From positions 77,665,700-77,729,699 of the forward strand of contig NC_134546.1 of the NCBI RefSeq assembly GCF_050624435.1: 64,000 bases of DNA, given 5' to 3'. The position numbers were made by a program, and so were the translations under genes. Below are positions 24,794 through 35,430 of this stretch, piece after piece. Position 1 is the first letter of the stretch, and every line of letters starts with the position of its first letter. Origin of the DNA: Tenrec ecaudatus. Lineage: Eukaryota > Chordata > Mammalia > Afrosoricida > Tenrecidae. A model generated the notes under the pieces. That model was not told the DNA's origin, ran no database searches, and was given only the letters and a program-made list of their open reading frames with translations.

Positions 24794-25691
24794 TCATTCT
24801 TGACTTCTTTCCATCCTTAAGCCAATGAATGTTATCTTGAAGTCTGTTTTCTCTTTGTTGCCCTCTGGGTGAGGTTGTTCTATGTGTCGGTCTCTTATAT
24901 ATGCTTGGTGAGTGTTGCTCTTCTGCCCATACTGGGTCGGCAAGGATCTTTTGTAGGGCTGGGTTTCTTCTAACGTATCTTTGAATTTTTCCTTGTCTGG
25001 GAAGACTTTTACTTCTCCAACTATCTTGATCGATAATTTGGCTGTGTAGAGTATTCTTGTGTTTGCATTGTTTTCCTTCAATTTTTTGAATATCTTACTC
25101 TACTCTCTCCTTTTCTTCATAATTTCTGCTGATAGGTCTGAGCCTATTCTTATTTGGGAACATTTATATGTGATTGCTTCTTTTTCCCTAGCTGCTCCCC
25201 TTTCTGATTTTCTCCTTTTCCTCAAAGTTGGATAATTTACCTATTATGTGCCTTGGTGACTTCTTTTTTGGGATCTAGTCTAGCTGGTGCTCTTTCAGCC
25301 TCCAGAATGATTGCCTGGTTTTCACTCATTATGCTGGGGAAGCTTTCCTCCAAGAATTATCTCACTATTGTTTCAGATGACTTCTTTGTTGTGTCTTCCT
25401 CTGGTAAGACAATAATTCTAATATTGTTCCACTTCATAGCTTCAGACATAACTCTTAAGTTTTCTTCAGCTTCTCTGATGATCTTATTAGATTTTTGTCT
25501 GTGTTTGTTAAAGTCTTCTTGGCTGTCCTCCAAGTCATTGATGCGGATCCCTGATTCCTCCATGGCTTCTCAAGGTCCAAGAGGCTGCTACTGGTTTCTA
25601 TTATCTCCTCCCTAAGCTCCTGTATTTCCCTTTGGTTTATGGCTTTTACCTGTTCCATCATTTTATCCATTTTCTGTATTGTTTCCCTCAT
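24794..25691 (-). pseudogene. LINE-1 ORF1 remnants (RNA-binding protein)
   Basis: The frame at 25455-25691 is a Glu/Lys-rich coiled-coil-like segment, 25357-25563 leads into the RNA-recognition part, and 24794-25081 matches the ORF1p C-terminal domain (ILYTAKLSI, VFPDKEKFKD). The frames overlap out of phase, showing frameshifts. Confidence 0.85.
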
Positions 25692-25899
25692 ATCCTATAT
25701 GACTCCAAGTAGCATTCTGAAAATTTCTTTCTGTGGCAGCTCCATGTCTGCTTCTTCTATGCATGTCATTATGTTTAGGACATCTTCTGCCATTACCCTT
25801 TGTTTCTCACATTTTTATGTTGAGGCCTTTGAGGCTAATGGCTGTTTGCGTTGTGTTGTTTTAGAGGAGCCAGATACCATTTTCCAGGTAGTCGGAGGG

Positions 25900-27085
25900 C
25901 ACTGGCTCTCTCTGGGAGACTTATAGGAGTGTGTCTTCGAACTGCCTGTAGCTTATTTCACTATGGAATTAACCTACCACTTTATCCTCCTGTGGCTTCC
26001 CTATTATGAGAGTGTCCCAGAAGGCTGGTGGGTTGCCTGCTTTGGTTAGCAGAGGTTCCTGCAACAGGTTGGTTGAGCTGCCTTATACCCCCAGGGACAC
26101 AGGCCAGAGGCAGGAATTCCCCAGTGAGAAGTTGGGCAGAGTTTCCCATGGAAGGAAAGAGGACCTTTCCCTAGCCTTGGGCAAGCTACACGGATTGGAG
26201 CTCACCTAGTTGGGTGTGGTACAGTCTTAAATGCCCTAGGCCAAAGGGAGTGTTCTGGAGGTCCAGCAGTGGAGAGTGAGAGAACAGGAAAGAGACAAAG
26301 AGAAGGAAAAAAAATTTAAAGTAAGACTGTTTAGACAGTGCAGGGAATATAGGGAAGAGAGGGAAACAAAAGCAACCATGCAGCTGAGTCCCACTCCCCA
26401 CCCATGAAGCTGCAAGGCTTTAGTCCCTTTGCAGCCCTCAAAGACCATGGGGGACAGAGATCAGAGATGTAAACAAAAGCAACAATGTAGCTGAACCCTG
26501 ATCCCTGCCAGTGGAGCTGGGAGGGTTTGGGTTTAGTCCCTGCCCAGATGCAGCGGTGGCAAGCTGTGGCTGTGCTGTTAAAAAGCCCCTGCACAGCCTT
26601 CTAGGGCTGTGGAGGAACAGAGAGCAGAGATGTAAACAGAAGCAACAGTGTAGCTGAACCCTGATCCCTACAGGTGGAGCTGCACGGGTCCTGCCCAAGC
26701 CCTGAGGCAGGTGAAAGCATACTGTGGCTGTGTTGAGACCAATCCCCACTACAGGGTCCAGATGGTCCCTGCTCCAGCAGATAGAGTGGCGGGGCCAAGG
26801 TCAAGCCCCAGCAGGCTTCCACTGAGCTAAGCCAAAAGCCCCAGCCCTCAAAACCCCATGGGTCTGTGCCTACTTATCTTTATGATGTTCCTCCTGTGTT
26901 CCAGCAGTGGTGAATTTCCCTCTAAGCAACTCTCCTTGGCTGGATTCTATGGAGGCCTTCTGATATGTTTCCAAATCATCTTTTTTTTTATTATGGATAG
27001 AAGAATTTTGATTTTTTCTCTTTGTTAGCCTTTTTTCTTCCCTACCAAAAAAGTGTCTTGTTTTCGGAATCCTAGGTTCATCCAC
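25900..27085 (-). promoter_or_regulatory. LINE-1 5' region with imperfect tandem units
   Basis: On the minus strand a GC-rich leader repeats a unit containing 'gatcagggttcagctac' and 'gttgcttttgtttacatctc'. Anchors (agcaac) lie at 26371, 26478 and 26641, giving intervals of 107 and 163 bp. Such repeated leaders act as promoters in some L1 lineages, such as rodents; promoter activity here is inference. Confidence 0.55.
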
Positions 27086-27309
27086 CGCCTTGCTACAGCT
27101 CTGTCCGGGATGCAGCCTAGCTTGCCCTGGAGCTGCTGCATAGGCCGCACAGCCCAGCCTGGTGTTTCCACAGAGGCTTAGCTGCTGCCGCCGCCCCCAT
27201 AGTCAGCCCGTCCTCAGCATTTGGCCCACACAAGTGACCCCTGCCTGAACGCAGTCCGCAGTGCCCACCAGGCCCGGAGAGCCTCGGACACGAGCCGAGC
27301 TCAGGGAGG

Positions 27310-28236
27310 ATGTCAGGCTCCAGGGTGTCACGGAGCAGCCAGAGAAAGACCGAGAAGAAACATGACACTTTGGAAGAAGTGAAATTTCTGGTGGGCTCCA
27401 TGGCGGTCATTAATGACATGCGAAAGCACAGAACTTTGTGTGATGTTATTCTCGTGGTCCAGGAAAGAGAGATCCCTGCTCATCGTGTGGTCCTGGCTGC
27501 AGCCAGCCCAGTTTTTAATGTCATGTTCACAACTGGGATGCTCGAATCAAAATCCTCTGAAGTAGAACTAAAAGACGCAGACCCTGACGTTATTGAGCAC
27601 CTGGTGGAATTTGCTTACACTGCAAGGGTTTCTGTGAATACCAACAATGTGCAGTCTCTGTTGGATGCTGCAAACCAGTACCAGATGGAACCTGTGAAGA
27701 ACATGTGTGTTGATTTTTTGAAAGAGAAAGTGGATGCTTCAAACTGTCTCGGTCTAAGCATTCTAGCAGAGCGTCTAGACTGTCCTGAGTTGAAAGCCGC
27801 TGCAGACACCTTTATTGACCATAATTTCCCTGACGTTTCCAAAACTGAGGAGTTTCTCCACCTTGATGCTGAGCTAGTAACAAGTCTCCTTAACCAGGAC
27901 TCCCTGATGGTGAGCGCAGAGGAGGAGGTTTATGATGCTGCCATCAGGTGGCTGAGACATGATGCACCGAATCGCCATCCTTTTATGGTGGATGTCCTTG
28001 CTAAAGTCAGATTTCCTCTGATCTCAAAAAATTTCATATGTAAAACCATCCCATTTGAACCCCTCATTCAAGACAATCCTGAGTGCCTTAAGATGGTGAT
28101 GAATGGAATGCAGTACCATCTCCTGTCTCCTGAGGATCGGAAAGAACTGGCAGATGGAGCAAGGCCTCGAAGACCACGGTCTTGTAGATATTTTAAGCCA
28201 AAGTTGGAAAAAGGTGCATATGGCACGCGATCCTGA
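27310..28236 (+). CDS. KLHL7: KLHL7-derived retrogene, BTB-BACK only, intact frame
   Basis: KLHL7 is a BTB-BACK-Kelch adaptor of CUL3 ubiquitin ligase. This intronless copy has an ATG at 27310 and an uninterrupted frame of 308 codons. Residues about 34-140 form the BTB domain (TLCDVIL, PAHRVVLAAAS, VELKDADPDVIE) and about 145-250 the BACK domain (ISKNF, PLIQDNPECL). Ser150 and Ala153, human KLHL7 positions mutated in retinitis pigmentosa 42, are kept. After RPRR, 14 residues usual in KLHL7 are missing. The protein then reads PRSCRYFKPK and ends in LEKGAYGTRS instead of entering the Kelch repeats, so the six-bladed substrate-binding propeller is absent (full length is 586). This looks like a retrocopy of a short spliced isoform. 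A GC-rich KLHL7-like leader extends left to about 27100, abutting the 5' end of the antisense LINE-1. The intact frame suggests a young copy or one under selection; expression is unknown. Confidence 0.88.
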   Translation: MSGSRVSRSSQRKTEKKHDTLEEVKFLVGSMAVINDMRKHRTLCDVILVVQEREIPAHRVVLAAASPVFNVMFTTGMLESKSSEVELKDADPDVIEHLVEFAYTARVSVNTNNVQSLLDAANQYQMEPVKNMCVDFLKEKVDASNCLGLSILAERLDCPELKAAADTFIDHNFPDVSKTEEFLHLDAELVTSLLNQDSLMVSAEEEVYDAAIRWLRHDAPNRHPFMVDVLAKVRFPLISKNFICKTIPFEPLIQDNPECLKMVMNGMQYHLLSPEDRKELADGARPRRPRSCRYFKPKLEKGAYGTRS

Positions 28237-30188
28237 AGTGAGAATGTAACTTCAGAAATCTCATTTGATGCGTGTTTTGCTCTTTAAAATGACCTGTGTT
28301 GATAACTATTTTGTATATCCAACCACATGTTTTTGGTCTTCAAGTAGAACAGTTTAAATAACTGAAGAATTGACCCCAAATTTTCAAAAAAGTCTCATTC
28401 AATAAAGTATGTTATTCCCTGAAGCCAGCATTATTAGAATTCCATCACAATATGTTCAGTATTTATATTAAATGTGCCCACCCCTCCCTTATTTTTGTTA
28501 TAAAACTTTGTCTTTGAAATATTTTGCCATTTACTAGGACCTATCTATATTTTTTCATATTAATTATTTCTAATATAATAATTGCAGAGGCAGCTTTTGT
28601 TAGAAATTATTTACCTGGCCTCATCCAAAGTGAACAGTAGTTTCTACTCTGATATAAGTAGGCTACTTATTAAATAGGATTGCTTGGTAATTATTTTTAA
28701 ATTCTTGTACTTGGCATTGTTCAGAAATGTTGGAATGATATTAGCTGTCATTCATTGAGACCCTCCCATAGCTGCCCGATACCTGCAAGGAATGGTGAAT
28801 TTCCTTATTATTATTAAATAGATTTCCTTCAGAGAACATTTTCAGTAGTAACATATAATTATCCAGAATTAAGCAAATATACTTTTGTTAAGCTAATAAA
28901 TTTATACACTATTATCTCTATATATTCCTTGGATTTAAATGATGGCAGGAGGAAATTTGTATTAATTACTTGCTGAAAAATGATAGAAAAGAAAATCTTA
29001 ATCTTTTTTCGAATATTGTCAATAAATGATTTCTTGGCTCTCTATTTGAAAGGTAAATCATACCATTCCGAGGATGCCAGGGAAGAGAGAAGAACTTTTA
29101 ATCTATGAAAAGAGGATAATTGAGTTTCAAATAGTTCACTGAGAAATGTAATTAAAAATAACCAGATTTCTTTTTTTCCACAACTTTTGGAAGATTGCTT
29201 TATGACCCTGAGGGAAGGAGAAGGGCGGGTATGTTGGGCAGAAATATATTAACCATTGTGCATTTCAAGGAAGGTTCACCATTGCCATTTCGGTGTTCTA
29301 ATTGGAAAATTCTCCTTTAGAGATGACAGACTATTTCTTGTGCTCCTCATATTAAGTGGGGGCTCCTCTTTTGGCTTGATATCTCTGCATAATTTAGGCG
29401 TTGGGTTCCGTGGTCTTTTGTGTCCACTGTAGTTTGACAAAATGGCAGGCCATTCTTAGGCCTGGTACACTCTTGATAGACTCTTATATAGAAAACCTAG
29501 ATTTTTATTTTATTTTCCCTCTTACCGTACCTATAGATGTACCTATTTCTCCTATTGATAATGGTGAGTTAGGTGTTTCTCAAACTACTGGTGTTCACAT
29601 GTGAGACAACTTCCAATTCTGTTTAAGAACGATGCCTCTATTCTTTTCTGGGAATTTTATTACATACCCTGAAGTCATTCAAGACTCTTGTCTACATTTT
29701 CTAATGATTATGTATTTTATAATGAATGTTGGATTTTGAGTGTGAACATAGCAAAGGTAATTTATTTTTTGTCTTCAAACTAGGAACAACAACTCTTTTT
29801 TAAATAGATTGTGAACACATGTTCTCTTAATAAGCACTTTCATAATTAATAGTATGATAGACAAAAGAACATTTTTATCTGTTGAAATCTATGTGGTTCA
29901 TTTTGCATAAGCATGAATAGGAATGTAAGACAGGTTTAACAGTACTAAATAAAAAGGGGAATGAAAATAATGAAGTCATCTTTATGAACGTCACAGAAAG
30001 CAGGTTCTCCCTTTATTTCCAGCTCGTAACTCAGAAACTATTAACAGAGGTTACTGTTCTCAGCCCAGATTAGGTGGAGGTTAGGATTGAGATGGAAAAA
30101 TCCTTGCTTACAGTTAAACCTTATACATGCCAATTAAAAGTTTGTGTAAACTGTGTTTCTCTATATATTTGTAAGTGATGAGGTAGCA
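28237..30188 (+). other. AT-rich stretch, probably 3' UTR of the KLHL7 retrocopy in its first part
   Basis: Directly follows the stop codon. An AATAAA at 28401-28406 is a possible polyadenylation signal, but no A-tract follows it. The sequence stays AT-rich and gene-free. A 14-A run at about 30705 could end a longer retrocopy, yet I could not find a matching target-site duplication. Confidence 0.45.
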
Positions 30189-30350
30189 ATCCCTGGTGAC
30201 ACAAAGTTCACGATCGTGGATGCTGTTTGAAAGGTGAGCAGGTACCACCCACCAGCTGGCCCCTTGTACAATTAAACTGACAGTCTGTGTCCAAAAAGAT
30301 TACAGATCCCCATGGGGGCAGTTCCAGTCTCTATAAAGGGTGACCTTTAC
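30189..30350 (+). mobile_element. AfroSINE, sense
   Basis: Starts with 'aatccctggtgacacaaagtt', a decayed tRNA-like AfroSINE head, and continues with 'gtacaattaaactgacagtc' and 'ccccatgggggcagttcc', typical body words. Confidence 0.55.
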
Positions 30351-30699
30351 TCAAAATGGATGATACATATACAAAACAACATGTCATTCTCAAATATGAT
30401 GCAGTCTGGATTCTCCCTCACAGATATTAAACACATGCTTCTTCCCGGTGCTCCTAATCTGAATTCTAGTCCTCGTCAACTGTTTTGGATAATGGCAATT
30501 TGCTCTTTATGATACTACTTAGTGGTATCATAAATAATTTTCATTTTGTCTTTTAAACTTGGAAGATTTTCCTGAAGCCTCTGGCTTCGCGTATTACTTT
30601 CAATATATTTTGAAATAAATTGTTATTTATGTTTTCTTTATTCACTGGTACACCTCACTTACTCTCTATTAGAATGTGATCATCTCTTAAGTCCTCTCA

Positions 30700-30892
30700 C
30701 TATTTAAAAAAAAAAAAAACATTTAGTTGAGGCTCTTACAGTTCTTGTACCCACACATCAATTGTATCAAGAACATTTGTATATATGTCACCATCACTAT
30801 TTCCTAGACATTTCTTTTCTTCTTTTTAAAAAATCAATTTATTGGGGGCTCATACAACTCTTATCACAATCCATGCATCCATCCAGTGTAGT
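30700..30892 (-). mobile_element. Retroposon 3' ends, including a family T tip
   Basis: An A-run at about 30705 is followed by 'gttgaggctcttacagttc', then at about 30825-30892 the antisense family T terminus ('tttattgggggctcatac', 'tcttatcacaatcc'). Two nested or adjacent fragments. Confidence 0.55.
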
Positions 30893-33480
30893 CTTCTCAC
30901 TCTTAGTTTGCAGATTTCAATGTGCTCTGCAGAGCATTTTGTTCCACGGTCTCCTCTTCTAGGAAGAAGGGCTCTGTTTCACACAGCACTCCATTTCCAG
31001 AACCATGTGTCCTGCGCGCTTCTACTAGACAAACTGCAGTGATTTAACAAAGAATATGAATTGGTTGAGAGACTGAAAAAAATACTCAGTTCAGTTTTTA
31101 TTATAAAATAACATTTAAAAACCTTCAATAAAAATAATGAGTTAAATTTGAGGTATGGCAACACAGAAAATCAGTCTACAAATGAGGTGGATGTACTCAG
31201 ATAAATGACAATTTATCTTAGTACTTAGTGTTTCCTGGAGGTATGAACATTTTCACCCTGTTCTCAGAACTATGTTTTATGGGGATTCATGATAATATGG
31301 AAGAGTTAGACCATAGAAGTGTTTGCTATATGTCATTTGCTTTGTTTTGTTTTTTCTTCTCAGAGGAGCAGATTCTTCCCATTCTAAATTGTAATCCAGA
31401 TTGTTATGCTGGGAATCTACATAATGCTGAAGTGGGAGAACAAATAGATTTCTGTGTGTTCTTCTGATTGACGCTGAACCTTTCATAGCACCTGGGCAGT
31501 AAGGCTCTGACCTTCATGCCTGTGGTGTAGTTTATAGCTTGGCCTGTCCATGCTCCTTTCCTTCATTGCAAAATCTTTATGTTTGAACTTTTAATATCTG
31601 TTCACTATACCCTCACACATAGGTCTCATGGGTAGGATAAGGGGTGTCTGGTTGATAGGGAAATATTTTACCTCCAGCTATGAAAAGTCAATGGAATTGT
31701 CCTTTCTCTGATGAGAAATCTTTTGAGTTGATAAAAGTCTCCCCCACCAGTGTCTGAAACACAGGGCTTATTTTGAATGTTCACTTGAAAATCTGGAGGG
31801 GTTTTATAGTCAAAGCCCACAAAGTTCGGGGCTCCACTAATGACTGGCCCCAGAACTTTCTGACTGTCTCAGTAAACAGTGCTGTCTCTAGAAATTTATA
31901 AAATTTTAATTTACGTTTTTGTTTTATTTTGTTTTGTTTTATCAAAAACATGTGTTTGGTAGCTTTTGATTCAGGTATGCAAAACACAGTTGTTCCCATC
32001 TGAATAGACTTCCTCTAGATTTCGGATGGCATTTGATATGCCAATTCACTTGAGTTCTCTGATGGTGCATGCAAGGACTCCCCGCATCAGTGCACCCACG
32101 GCTCATGTTGCAGAATAAGGAGCAGGTGCCTGACTCAGAGAGGAGGAGACAGTTCAAGAGAGACAGAGCAGGGGTCCAGAGTGGAAATGGAGGCGCAGGT
32201 ATCCAGAGAAGGCCTAGAGTTTGTACGTGGGCAGAAAGATGTGGTCATCTCCACGTGACTACACATTATAGAGGGATGAATGGACTGATAGTATAGGATG
32301 TTTCATCACCCAGAACAGGGAAACTGATCTACATTTGATCAACCCTATTCTTAGTCCCTAGGTTCTCCAAGCTGAAACCTGAGAAACCAGTTCCCTGGCC
32401 TTGAAATGAAGTGTATCCAATGGTTACTAAGTTTCTTCGATCCCTGAGCACTTGAATTGTTTTAGGACCATTCAGCAAGGAAGGATTCCTCCCCGCCCCC
32501 AGAAAATAGGTACTGTACACTAGAAAAATATCTGAGTTTTGAGAGATATGCCCTAATCTTATGGGCTCTCGCTAATCTTTTTCACAACACTGATATAATT
32601 TTTTACATTAAAATTTACAACTTATATTAATCTGTCTTTAATACATCTTGCAAAATTATTAAATTTATTTGGGGAATTCTATCAGACTTATGGTGATAAA
32701 ATAATATTTCATTATATTTTAAAGATTGTATTGCTTGGTTTTGCATGTTTCCTGAATACTTTACATATTTTATATTATTTAATTGATTGCTTTTCAGTTT
32801 TTCTTATATAATATTTTGTAGGCTGGTTTTTATGTGAGGAGAGGAAATAAGAAAACTTTATGCCTATTAAAATAACGTTTTGGTATACATTATTTTAAAT
32901 GAGTAAAAAATAGAAGTTCATGGAAGATATAGCTGACTATTTATGAAAACACACTCATTACATATATAGTAATATTGAGGGTGATATAGTAAAATGAGTA
33001 AGACTTACCCCACACCCACCCCAGAGAATCAGTGAAAAATCACTATATCTCATCACAGACACAGAGGAATGGCCCCCTTGAATGATCAGTATTATTCCAT
33101 GAGAAGCTGATTGTGTAAGATCTCATCTATGAAGTCAGAGAAATTATAGGGGTCGTGTATAAATGGATACATCTGTACCAGTCATGACCAGTTGTCAACC
33201 CACATCATGAGATACACCCACCCCTAGCCATCAGGATTCCAGACCACATTTGAGATGAGCAGCGGAGCTATCCTGGTGTGTGGCTCTGTCAAGTTCTCGA
33301 GGTTTTCTCTTATTTATACCTGATGTAGACCAGAACTGCATTCATGAATGTGAATTATGAGCATGTATAAGTGCCCTATACAGTTGAAAACTGAAACCAT
33401 CACCTCGATACAGCAATAAGCAAGGACATTGCCATATAGGTTGCTCTTGAACCACCGATACCGAAGTGCACTCATCAAGG
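30893..33480. other. Intergenic, nothing recognised
   Basis: AT-rich, with no gene, V segment or clear repeat that I can support. This stretch precedes the first V unit. Confidence 0.5.
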
Positions 33481-33907
33481 AGTGACTGTGGAGCATTATT
33501 TTCTTATTGGCAGCTGCCCTGGGTAAGATCAGACATGGGGCTGGAGAGAACACTGCGGCAGCTCCAGAGCCCTCAACTTCTGGTTTACTTCCTCACAGGT
33601 GTGCATGCCCAGATGCAGTTAGTGCAGGCTGAGGCCGAGGTGCAGAAGCCAGGAGAGTAGGTGAAGGTGTCCTGTAGGACTTCCGGATACACCTTCACCA
33701 GCTATGGTACGAATTGGGTGTGATAAGCACCAGGAAAAGGCCTTTAGTGAATGGGCTGGATCAAGACCCACGCTGGGAAGTCAACATATGCCCAGGGCTT
33801 CACACAAGGGAGGAAGACATCTCCTCGGATGCGTCATTCAGCAAAGCTTATCTACAGATTGGCAGCCTGAACTCCGAGGACACTGCCACCTATTCCCGTG
33901 TGAGCCA
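33481..33907 (+). pseudogene. IGHV: IGHV7-like immunoglobulin heavy V pseudogene
   Basis: The leader exon keeps a WSIIFLLAAALG core ending at a GT donor (33523) but has lost its start codon. The V exon begins at 33599 after 'cctcacag' and reads QMQLVQAEAEVQKPGE, then has in-frame stops at 33658 (TAG), 33721 (TGA), 33724 (TAA) and about 33745-33750. SGYTFTSYG, then WI..G.STYAQGF, identify the IGHV1/7 clan, with the YAQGF motif favouring IGHV7. FR3 continues in a shifted frame (KAYLQIGSLNSEDTATY). The second conserved cysteine codon is CGT (33897-33899). The heptamer position reads cacgctg (33908-33914), two mismatches from consensus. Clearly non-functional. Confidence 0.9.
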
Positions 33908-34163
33908 CACGCTGTAGAAATCCACATCTTGAGAGCGTCAGGACATCTGAGGGGAGGGCAGCTGTACTCGCTGAGGCAGTGACTCGGAATATTTAGTTGA
34001 ATCTTCTCTTTATTTACCAGTTATGAACTTAGAGATGAGAAACAAAGAAAATTACTTCCTATGAAATTATCATTACAATACCGTGAAATTAATTCAGCCA
34101 CTCAAGAGGGGAAGTTAAAAAAAACCTTGGTATGTAGCCTTTCCTTATCTCTCTGTGTAAACA

Positions 34164-34303
34164 CTTACATCTTGGTACTGACAACTATGCAGACTCCATG
34201 AAGGTTCGAATTACCACCTCCAGAGACAATGACAGAAACACAGTTTATTGGCAGAGAGAAGGTCAGAAAATGGAAGGCAAGGCCATCTAGTACTCTGTGA
34301 GAA
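34164..34303 (+). pseudogene. IGHV: IGHV3 3' fragment (CDR2 to end of FR3)
   Basis: Matches IGHV3 from 'ggtactgacaactatgcaga' (CDR2) through 'cacctccagagacaatga' (FR3) to a final 'tactctgtgaga', where the conserved Cys codon TGT is TCT. The middle of FR3 is scrambled and the Tyr before Tyr-Cys has become TAG. A nonamer-like acacaaact survives at 34334-34342, but the heptamer site is not recognisable. FR1 and the leader are absent. Confidence 0.8.
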
Positions 34304-34723
34304 AAGAGGAAGAGGGAGTCAGTGTGATCCCAGACACAAACTTCCTGCTGGGAGAGACCTGGGCTGCAGGGGGCACTCAGAACCCACAGATCACAGATCA
34401 CACCCCAGGGGCAGGTGCCAATGCATGGTTTCAGGGCTGGTTTCTTGTGCTCTGGGGATGCTTCTCCATCGCACTGTTTCCCCCAAGGAATTTATCTATT
34501 TTTTATGACAAAGGTATGCAAGGTTATTGTATAAGAAATATGTAAAATCAGACTATTGCAGGTAGGATGTATAATAATGGAATTGAAATCTCAACAGCAG
34601 AAAGTGGGAAGGAGCAGATAAAATATAATTTTTATTGCTTAGTGTTATACCTCACTTATTTGTATATTAGAGTTTACAGCAATTGCATTTTTCAAGTACT
34701 GTTTGATAATAGTTGAATTGGTT

Positions 34724-35430
34724 GGATTTCCTTGAAGGCGGATATGATCTTATCACAGACAGTGCTATATTTCATGATGGGTTTAGCAAGATCCTTCCTG
34801 ACAATGAATGCCATCCCCTTCTCTTCATTGTGTTGTTCCTGGCGTAGTAAATCTTATGGTTTCCTGATCAACTTGCAATACCATTTAAGTCCTTTTAAGC
34901 TCACTAATGCCTAGAATACCAAGTAACCTTCAAGTATCCCATTTCATCTTTGGCCCCTTCCAATTTTCCTAAATTTATAGTATGCAAATGATCAGTTTTG
35001 ATCATTAGAAGACTTTTGCAGCTGTTTCTCTTTACCTTGAGACATGCCCCATCAGCAAATGAAGATCCTGACTGCTCCACTCCCAGAGCCTTTATCTAAA
35101 TTACGTCATCATGGCCGACTCCCCTCTAAGAAACCAGCTCCACTTCAGTCACATTTTGAGTGCCCTCGAACCTGAGGGGCCCATCCTCTAACAGTAGTTT
35201 CAACAGTATTTAACAATGCTTCAAAAGTATGCATAAGATTTTCAAAGCTTCTTCCACTGAAGAAGGTAGTGGGGTCCTTCTGCATTGTCTAGTCTTAGTC
35301 TGGAAGCTTTGATGAAATCTGTTCACTTTGGGTGACCCTGCTGGCATTTGATATAACAGTGACATATCCTCCAGTATCAGAGCAACACACAAGCCACCAC
35401 AGTATGATGAACTAACAGACAGGTGGTGAG
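34724..35430 (-). mobile_element. RTE/BovB-clade LINE fragment, antisense
   Basis: The series 'tatgatcttatcacagacagtgc', 'ctcactaatgcctag', 'gcagctgtttctctttacc', 'ccccatcagcaaatgaag' and 'gggtgaccctgctggcat' follows, in order, the antisense 5'/endonuclease-side region of the RTE elements abundant in Afrotheria. No open frame survives. Confidence 0.7.

Larger units (their letters stand above)
21220..27085 (-). mobile_element. LINE-1 element, near full length, antisense, inactivated
   Basis: Running right to left: a 5' region with tandem units, ORF1, ORF2 and a 3' untranslated region ending near a T-rich tract at 21223-21240. The 3' part holds the conserved antisense phrases 'tgctgggtcatatggtaac' and 'ggtggtacctcattgttg'. 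ORF1 and ORF2 are split into short frames by stops and shifts, so it cannot code for active machinery. The boundaries are estimated; the 5' end may lie slightly beyond 27085. Confidence 0.88.
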
